The notes below the pieces were generated by a model. That model searched no databases. It saw only the letters and a list, made by a program, of their open reading frames with translations, and had not been told where the DNA came from. The position numbers were made by a program, and so were the translations under genes. From Symsagittifera roscoffensis (taxonomy: Eukaryota; Xenacoelomorpha; Acoela; Convolutidae), in the NCBI RefSeq assembly GCF_963678635.1, contig NC_087063.1, positions 22,142,701-22,206,700 on the forward strand: a DNA stretch of 64,000 nucleotides. The letters are read 5' to 3'. Shown one piece after another: positions 57,311 through 64,000 of this stretch (the first letter of the stretch is position 1; each line of letters begins with the position of its first letter).

Positions 57311-59000
57311 GTTAGGTATGATTGCAGGCGCGCATCCAGACTGGGCGGCGCAAAAGGGGAAACTTATTCCGTGCTCGGTTTTTCCTCGATTGTCAGTACT
57401 CCAGTGTCAAACGATTTCATTTCCAGTTCTTTCAGTCGTTCCCAGAAAACGCAGTTTATCCTGGCTTAACTTCTATTGTGTCAAAGTGAATGCCATCCGT
57501 CGTCAGTCGGAACTGATCCACAGATCATAATTCATGTTCTATGTCCATCAAGGCCAGCTTGTCAGCATTTCATTGTGCGAGATTTCCAATTTTCGTTTCC
57601 AATCCATTATGATTTTATTCAGTCTGCGACCTGTTATAGTGTGCGGCTTTGTGCTTTATGCTCTGGTGCAAATCAACATCACCGAGCTGTGAAATTTTCG
57701 CCCAGTTTCTTTTATCAGGTACACCGACATCGCTTTCCTGTGATTATCCTCCTTTTCTGGGCTTCACGACACATTCTCGTAGGAGTGCATAATCTAAGAT
57801 TATTGTCACATCGTCACACTAGTTACTCTTACCGTTTTCATGAATTCCACTATCTTAAGAAGCTGAGCAAATGTAGCATCTCTGATTGCAATGACTGTGT
57901 AGTTATCCAAGATATCCGCAGACTTTCTAACAACATCACCAGGCCATCACCTAGTATCAGATGTGATAGGCTTTGTGGTGCCCGCTGCATATTGAAAGCG
58001 AAATTCAACGTCGATCCTTTGAAGAATGCTCGCGCACCAGTATCCATAAGACTGGTGTAGTTGTTTTTCATATGATCGTTATTCGAGACGTCCTGCTCTC
58101 GCGATACCTTCTTTTTCAGGAATCTCCTTCACGTTTCTGTTCGACCCTTGTGCTCGTTCGGACAATGTCGCTGTCCTTCTCTCTGATCCCTTTACATTTG
58201 CTCCGGAGAGGCCCGCTCTGCTGAAGAGTTCAACTGTTCCATAGGGTGTGGTCACCCCGGATTCTGGCGTCTCTCACGAGGAGGCCAACAGACTGCAGTA
58301 GCTGTCTAAAAATTTTTTTCAATAGTGTCACTCAAGGTATCGCCAGGGTCTGGGATCGTCAGTCTTCTAGATCTGGACGTTACCTCCATGTCAGTCATCT
58401 GGGTGAGCTCTCGTGGCGTCAACAACTTCACAGGCGGGTTCCTGCGTGGGAAATATCTCTCAGATACTATAGGATCTGTTTGTTTCAGGCGATCAGCCCG
58501 CCCTCTAAGTTTTCTTTTCAGAACTCTATCCCCTGCTCCTGCTGCTTATGGGCCTCTTCAGGGAGTCTTCTCAAAATATCTCATTTTTTTCTCAGTTTCT
58601 ACGGAATTCTTTTCCAACCCTCTCTTACTCGTTTTCTTCTTTGATATCCTGCATGGTGTAGCTTGGCTGCCTTTCCAACTCTACTCGTGTTCTTGGTGAA
58701 ACAGCTACCCTCATTCGGTACAAAACAAATCAGCTTCGTTACTCATCTGTACAGGCTTCCTGCCCCATCCAGGCCGACTTCTGCTAGGGAACTTTAGATG
58801 TCATGGAACTCTCACACCCGGCTTCATTCGGTAGGTAACTACCCGAGTGTCCCTCGTTTCTCCGCTTTATCACACGCGTGTCCGGGCGGGCAATTATACC
58901 TCGCTCTACATAGGCAGCCATTAGTAGGACTTCACTGTGGCGGTACCCACTGTAGTCGTGCTGCTCTAAATGGTTAGTTAATGCTACCATCAGCATTGCA
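57311..59000 (-). pseudogene. Upstream coding-like segments of the minus-strand copy
   Basis: On minus, 58,996-58,784 reads HSEVLLMAAYVERGIIARP. About 58,560-58,316 reads a long stretch including RYFPRRNPPVKLLTPRELTQ, and about 58,050-57,850 includes VEFRFQYAAGTTKPITSDTR and DNYTVIAIRDATFAQLL with stops and shifts between. Plus-strand open frames here (for example 57,476-58,060) are Ser/His/Cys-rich antisense shadows. No domain is recognised. Confidence 0.35.
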
Positions 59001-59050
59001 ACCTCTGTACCGTTCAGAGCGAAGACCGAGATAGATTACAACCACCATTG

Positions 59051-59870
59051 GTCTTACACCAGATTACAATGGCCTTACAATTTATCCGCCAGCTTCTTTT
59101 AACTCAAAATTGCGCATAGTATTTGATGTTCTTCTGTTGAGTTTGATTCTTGCAAACTGCTGTTTGAAACGTGATTAAGTTCGAGGAATCAGGATTTTGA
59201 AGAGAGATAACATTTCAATCATCTAATTAAGACAACTCCCTTGCTTTTTTTATTTAAACAGGTGTTTAAAACAGCTGAAATAATTACATATGTTCTGGAA
59301 GTATATTCAAAAATTTTCAATCAATCTAAAAATTTGAGAAGTGATTGAAGAATGAATAATCCACACTCTGAATCTATCCTTCAACCAAATGCGTAACCTT
59401 ACCAGCCTATTTCACACCACTTACTGACGAAATGTATCATCATATCTACATGTAGTAACCTCATTTTCCTGAAAAACAATAAAAATAAAATAAGTAATAA
59501 TAGCTTCAACAAAAAAGTTCTCATCTCGTCCTATCAACCTAAAATCAAGAAAAACTTCTCATGTAAGTACATATTGATGTTTGTGTCTGAAATGAGTACC
59601 TGTATTAATGCATGAAGTAATTGTACTGAATCTATCACTTCTCCCTCTCCTAGTCAGAGGAAAAACCAAATTTTCAGGTTTTACCTGCTGCTTTTCTGTC
59701 CCATTGTCAGGAAAAAAGTTTTTCTGGTGATTGAAATACGGGTCTTTTATTCTCCCTGTGCAAAATTATATAGGGTTTTCGTCCGTCTCTGCCCCTGAAC
59801 AATCTGCTTCTCTTACTTTTTTTCAGTTTCTGACTGATACCCGGGTCGAGATCCCGCTCAAAAATTGCTC
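59051..59870. other. AT-rich spacer, no gene seen
   Basis: Sequence returns to low G+C at about 59,060. I see no supported gene or repeat. Confidence 0.5.
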
Positions 59871-60020
59871 AAAATATGAGCGGTTTGAACGGTTTGAGCG
59901 TTTTTTTTTGGAAAAACCGCTCAAACCGCTCAAATCTTGCTTAAAAAACCGCTCATTTCTTGTGGTGATTTTTGAACGGTTTCTCAAGCAAGATTTGAGC
60001 GGTTTTTGAGCGGTCTTATA
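59871..60020. repeat. GAGCGGTTT motif cluster 1
   Basis: At least nine copies of GAGCGGTTT or one-mismatch forms occur in both orientations within 150 bp, together with AAGCAAGATTT in both orientations. The block folds on itself. Open frames across it on both strands are artefacts of the motif. Confidence 0.8.
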
Positions 60021-60068
60021 AAGAAAACCGATTAAAACCAACAAAAAGGCCTGGGAAGGTAATGTGAC

Positions 60069-60530
60069 CCCGGGTTGACCTCCATAAACCGAAAATGCTT
60101 ATCTACGTTTCCCCACACCGAAAAAGCTTATCATACAATTGCCTGCATCAAATGAATGGAAAAATGCTCATCATACAATTTTCATACAATTTCAAAAAAC
60201 CATTGAAAAAAGATTCAATCTAGTTTCTCCGGCTATTTGAACCAAATACAACAGTCTGGTGATGAACAATAACTGCGTATATTTTTTTTGAAAAAAAATG
60301 GTTATCATACAATTTCCATAAATGATGATAACCATTTTTTCATGAAAGGCAAGGTTTTCAGAAATTGTTCAAACTTGTTGATAAACAAATTTAAATTATT
60401 TAAGAGTGCTTTTGCTCAATTTGAAGGACATTGCTCATCAAAAACGAAAATTGAAGCTAAAAAAATAGTTATCATACAATTTCCATATATGAAAATTGTA
60501 TGATAACCATTTTTTCAGAAAAGGCAAGAT
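60069..60530. repeat. CCCGGGTTGAC / ATGATAAGCATTTTT palindrome family
   Basis: CCCGGGTTGAC at 60,069-60,079 is followed by several GCTTATCATACAATT words and two hairpins, TGGTTATCATACAATTTCC..GATGATAACCA near 60,298-60,335 and a stronger one near 60,467-60,511. It matches both ends of the 42,208-47,282 segment. Confidence 0.65.
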
Positions 60531-60734
60531 GTTCAGAAACATGTTAAAACTTGTTTTTAATCGAATTTAAAGTAATTAAGAGTGCTTTTGATCATTTTAA
60601 AAGACCTTGCTCATAAAAAAACGAGGTTTTAAAACCAGGTTTTTTGCTCAGTTTTAATCGTCACAAATTGGTAGTTTACGACGAGCTAAGATGCAGTTCA
60701 AATACTATCTACAATTTAAAAAAAGTGCTTAACC

Positions 60735-60930
60735 GTTCTCAAATCAAGCAAGATTTTTTTTCGATGTCTTGACCAAAAACAATATGAGCGACTTTTTTCA
60801 AATGCTCGAGCAAAATAACAACTGGAAAACATGTAAGATATGAGCGGTTTGAGCGGTTTTTTTAGACAATTACGCTCAAAATCTTGCTTCAAAATGAGCG
60901 GTTTGAGCGGTTTTTGAACGGTTTATCTAA
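60735..60930. repeat. GAGCGGTTT motif cluster 2
   Basis: Two doublets GAGCGGTTTGAGCGGTTTTT (near 60,843 and 60,896) with AAGCAAGATTTT and AAAATCTTGCTT around them. It has the same vocabulary as cluster 1, about 0.9 kb away. Confidence 0.75.
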
Positions 60931-60940
60931 AAAATATATA

Positions 60941-61120
60941 TATGTATGAAAAACGTTGTTTGCAGTGCCAGCAGATTGAACTATTTGTGTATTTATATAC
61001 GATTATATTTTAATTATATTTAAATAAGTTCCTGTTTTTGAGATAATTTTGAGCTCGTCAAGTTCATGCGCATCGTATATGAAAGACGTTGATTGCAGGG
61101 CCAGCAGATTGAAGAGGTGG
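60941..61120. repeat. Short diverged direct repeat
   Basis: TATGAAAAACGTTGTTTGCAG with GCCAGCAGATTGAA near 60,943-60,980, and TATGAAAGACGTTGATTGCAG with GCCAGCAGATTGAA near 61,077-61,114. Confidence 0.65.
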
Positions 61121-61273
61121 ATTGAGAACAGAGATCCCTCAAGGAGAGAAAGCATGGGAATAACGGGTTGTAGCCTGGTTATCATGCAGGTAAGTTGAAA
61201 ATCATTTATGTAGATAATTAAAAAACACCACTAGAAAGTATGCATGACAAACACTGGTTGAACACTGGTTATC

Positions 61274-61660
61274 TCATTGTCCGACTCCCCTAACGCATCG
61301 CATCATCTGGTAGTTTGCCGCATGTCTCTCAAAATCGATTCTTCCTGCCTCTGTTTTGCATGAACTCCTGATTGACACACTCTGGAGAACAGATGCGAAT
61401 AGTTGCTGAAAAAACTTTCTGCAATCCTGCTCAACCTCACGGTGTTGGCGTTTTGATCTCATGTTGTCTAACGCCTGTGTTTTTGAGAGAATCTTAATTA
61501 CAGCTGCCTTCTCCAATGGTAACTCCTGATGTGTCTCTGTCTAAAAGTTTTTCCGTGAATTCTGCCTGGTTGGCTTGCCTTTCCTCCAATCGTTCAAACA
61601 CTCTGTCTTTTGCTGAGGTTCGAAGCGTTTTGGTGTTTGTGACGCGTGTTGTTTTCCTTC
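61274..61660 (-). pseudogene. Second GC-rich coding-like fragment
   Basis: On minus, one phase reads KDRVFERLEERQANQAEFTE and LLDRDTSGVTIGE (about 61,650-61,510). A one-base shift leads into an 80-codon frame (61,516-61,274) with KAAVIKILSKTQALDNMRSK. It is charged, helix-forming and possibly coiled coil. Its composition resembles the 54-59 kb island, and it may belong to the same element. No family is recognised. Confidence 0.35.
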
Positions 61661-61919
61661 AAAAATGATAACCAGGATGAGGATCAGTTGTTAAATCGTA
61701 ACTTTAAGGAAGCACTCGCCAAGTATGCACGAGCAACGTGATCACTGCATAGTTTTGGCTTTTGCTGGACCATACTTCTTCCTTGTGTCACTCAGCGCCT
61801 TGCTCCCGTATGAAATGGGACGGAGAACAGTTCTCCCGTTCCATTCATCGTCTTGGCCAAAAATCCCAGAGTTGACAGTAACCGACGCATCTGTGTCGAG
61901 GACGTGAAAGCTTATTTCT

Positions 61920-62720
61920 CTAGGCTTTCCTAGAAAACTCTAGCTTTAGTAGAGAAACAACTAAGGTTTTGGGCAAAGTCCATATTTTAAAATTACACAT
62001 TTCGTCCCGCATCGGTATAACAAACTCAAAAAACATCAAATACGTGACGCTTGCTTTAACTGAACCCTAGATGCCCTTAATCGAGACATACGAAACTTTT
62101 GGTTCACCTTGGTTTTGTCAATATTTTACAATTTTTAATGATGTTTCTTTTAATGAATGCGTTGAATCGCAAATGATGCGAAGCTCTGCTTCACCTTTTT
62201 ATTAAGTCCGTTTGTATTGTAATTTCTTTAAAGTCTAAATAAAAACCTAACTTGAATAGGTTGTGTAGCAGATCATCAACAGGTATACATTGCATCAAGA
62301 AACTATGTGAACAAATCAAGACACGCAGTAAACAAAGTTCGAGATGCAATATAGGATGTTGCTGATATGCTTTAAAACACTTGAAAAAACACAAACAACA
62401 AAAAAGTTTGAACAAAAATCTGACAAAAGATAAAGCTGACAAAAGGTGCGAAAAACCGTAATCTGGTAAAACTCAATAATTACTCTGATTAAAGATTGAA
62501 ACGGGGCAGCCCGGGAACAAAGTAGATAATTGTACATTCAAAACAATCAGTTGGCTCATAAATCCTTCGTGATGAACCCTTTCAAAAACAAATTTATCTA
62601 TTTATCACATTAAGTCAGCGAGACCAACTTTGAAAATAAACGTTAAAGCAATTTAAGATATTTCGATTTTTCAATTCAACGTATACTCAATCCTTGTTTC
62701 ATTCCGGGAAGCACTTGTTG
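61920..62720. other. AT-rich, possible LTR sequence
   Basis: No gene is seen. If the site at 62,731 is an LTR 3' end, part of this stretch would be the LTR, but I could not find its 5' TG end. Confidence 0.3.
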
Positions 62721-62724
62721 GGCT

Positions 62725-62755
62725 GATCCTACAGTGGCGACAGAGAAAACAACAA
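62725..62755 (+). promoter_or_regulatory. Candidate LTR end and primer-binding site
   Basis: GATCCTACAGTGGCGACAGAG has the form LTR...CA followed by TGGCGAC. That motif is complementary to the CCA end of serine tRNAs and is used as a primer site by Mag-like Gypsy elements. Gypsy-like coding remnants follow on the same strand. Confidence 0.4.
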
Positions 62756-63683
62756 GAGTCAGGAAGAACAAGTGAGTTTCAAAAAAGTTCGAAGTGATCA
62801 AAAGTTGTCGCGCACGTCAGGAAAACATTAAAAGTCAAATAAAACGTTAAAACATGTAAAAATCACGTTTCAACATGTAAAAATCAGAGAAAACCAAAAA
62901 AACTCGACAATTAAACGATCGATCTTGAATTTTTTTCCGCTGATTTGGATAGTAATTTGTCAAATAGTTTTGCAAAGCAAGAAGTAATTGAACCAAATTC
63001 AATTGAGTTGAAACACAAAACTTCTGAGCTAAAGGAGGGTGAAACTGTAGTTGGAGGGACATAAAACGTTGTTTTAAACAAAAAACACTGTCCGAACCTT
63101 TGAAATGGCAAATAGGAAAGCAAGAATCCCTAAAAGACATTAAAAAAACTACAAGAAGTTGTCATCAAGGATGAAAATGGTACCGTCTTCGATAGCACAG
63201 AAGGTTTAATTGAAGGCATACAGGAATTTGAAGAAACGAATTCGGACTACTAGTAGCTGATTCACTGGTTAGCGTAAACCAAACAAAAAGTTGACTGAAG
63301 GTACTGAACATGCTAAAGGAAGCAATCAACATATACCATGACACTAAAATTGCTCATTATACTTGAAAAATCAGATTCAAGTAAACGGACTCTTTAGTAG
63401 CAAGGAATCACCGCATTATTAGGAGATTTTTGAATTGGACAAACACGCTACTCTGGACGGTGCACAGTTGTCATTCGAGGAAAATAAAAAAAAACAGATA
63501 AAATTTGTTAAACATAACCGGCTCTTTTCACGCAGCTCAACGGATTTAGGGTTTTCGGATAAATTCAGACATAAAATAAAGTTAAACGGTGATGCAAAGC
63601 CATATCGGCGGGCATACGGAAATAAAAATTTTGAAAAGGGGAAAGCAATGAAAAAGATTGTGGACAAAAAGTCGATAATATAA
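62750..63683 (+). pseudogene. Gypsy polyprotein remnants
   Basis: The frame at 63,435-63,683 contains HNRLFSRSSTDLGFSDKF, RHKIKLNGDAKPYRRAYG and a Lys-rich end. This is the linker and N-terminus of a Gypsy reverse transcriptase, just before the first RT motif. Upstream, about 63,150-63,250 reads LQEVVIKDENGTVFDSTEG. There are many stops between, and the catalytic part is absent. This is a different, more decayed element than the one at the start of the window. Confidence 0.55.
62908..63030 (+). repeat. Direct repeat within the Gypsy remnant, copy 1
   Basis: ACGATCGATCTTGAATTTTT through AAGCAAGAAGTAATTGAACC and beyond recurs with ~80% identity at 63,680-63,800. The minus-strand open frames covering both copies are similar for this reason and are not genes. 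Confidence 0.7.
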
Positions 63684-63800
63684 CGATCGATCTTGAGTTT
63701 TTTCTCTGATTTGGGTAGTAAATAATCAACTAATTTTTTAAAGCAAGAAGTAATTGAACCAATTTCAACCGAGTTTAAAAACAAACGTTCTGAGATAAAA
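63680..63800 (+). repeat. Direct repeat within the Gypsy remnant, copy 2
   Basis: Second copy, about 770 bp downstream, starting ACGATCGATCTTGAGTTTTT and including AAGCAAGAAGTAATTGAACC. Confidence 0.7.
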
Positions 63801-63890
63801 TCAAACGTTCTGTTTTCCGATTTTAAATTTCTCTATGCAGCTCAATTTCCCAATCCTTTTTCCCCTCCCATGTGTTTGAAAAGCTTAGAT

Positions 63891-63895
63891 AGCAT

Positions 63896-63950
<55 letters not shown>

Positions 63951-63957
63951 ATATAAA
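63891..63957. repeat. (AT)n microsatellite
   Basis: An uninterrupted or nearly uninterrupted TA/AT run with a single internal TTT. It directly precedes a 40-bp exact repeat of 60,979-61,018. Confidence 0.95.
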
Positions 63958-64000
63958 TTTAACTATTTGTGTATTTATATACGATTATATTTTAATTATA

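Larger units (their letters stand above)
54100..59050. other. GC-richer island with broken coding sequence on both strands
   Basis: About 5 kb at clearly higher G+C than its surroundings. The left half reads as degenerate coding sequence on plus and the right half on minus. Parts of the two halves translate to recognisably related peptides, so the island contains a diverged inverted pair. I do not recognise the protein. It could be an unknown mobile element, an integrated viral sequence or an old gene pair. No domain, LTR or TIR was identified. Confidence 0.6.

Noticed and set aside
57476-58644. Plus-strand frames of 124-194 codons in the GC island
   Set aside because: They are rich in Ser, His, Cys and Phe, as antisense of coding sequence usually is. 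The minus strand gives better-composed peptides here.
62847-63784. Similar minus-strand frames at both ends of this interval, possible gene family
   Set aside because: They overlie the direct repeat at 62,908 and 63,680, and the plus strand carries the Gypsy remnant.

Overview
This window is AT-rich eukaryotic DNA, almost certainly from an invertebrate animal. It holds spliced animal-type genes: a serpin with a consensus GTAAGT donor and TTTCAG acceptor, and the start of a trypsin-like gene. It also holds a Mag-lineage Gypsy retrotransposon, a CR1/Jockey-type LINE and a dense mix of small non-autonomous elements. Nothing looks prokaryotic. I cannot fix the phylum from sequence alone; a nematode or another small invertebrate would fit.

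Layout. 1-3.7 kb: internal part of a degenerate Gypsy element (gag, protease, RT, RNase H, integrase zinc finger), frameshifted and lacking the integrase core. 4.9-8.1 kb: a Helitron2-like element followed by a two-exon serpin with an in-frame stop in its signal peptide. 8.2-17.5 kb: AT-rich DNA with two hAT-like MITEs (one with a perfect 8-bp target duplication), more Helitron2-like copies, a foldback element, a G-rich minisatellite and a ~143-bp degenerate tandem repeat. 17.7-27.2 kb: a ~4.74-kb direct tandem duplication built from these elements. 27.5-32.2 kb: three further units of the same palindrome-plus-spacer repeat, the last two duplicated with a 1,317-bp period. 32.8-39.6 kb: four tandem ~1.6-kb units, each containing a ~370-bp foldback. 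39.75-40.0 kb: a long (AAC)n microsatellite.

41.3-42.05 kb: a truncated trypsin-like gene. 42.2-47.3 kb: a segment bounded by inverted CCCGGGTTGAC repeats that holds a nearly full-length, broken LINE on the minus strand. 47.5-49.0 kb: a 21-bp minisatellite with a 315-bp higher-order period. 49,959-50,158 is an assembly gap of 200 N. 51-53.9 kb: hairpins, an inverted-repeat element and old Helitron2-like fragments. 54.1-59.05 kb: a visibly more GC-rich island with two diverged, frame-broken copies of an unrecognised coding sequence in convergent orientation; similar coding-like sequence reappears at 61.27-61.65 kb. 59.9-60.9 kb: clusters of GAGCGGTTT motifs. 62.7-63.7 kb: a candidate LTR end with a primer-binding site and remnants of a second Gypsy element. 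The window ends in an AT microsatellite and a 40-bp exact repeat of sequence from 60,979.

Only the serpin, and with less support the trypsin-like fragment, look like host genes. Most of the rest is mobile or repetitive DNA, so the main interest lies in repeat architecture and in the unidentified GC-rich island.
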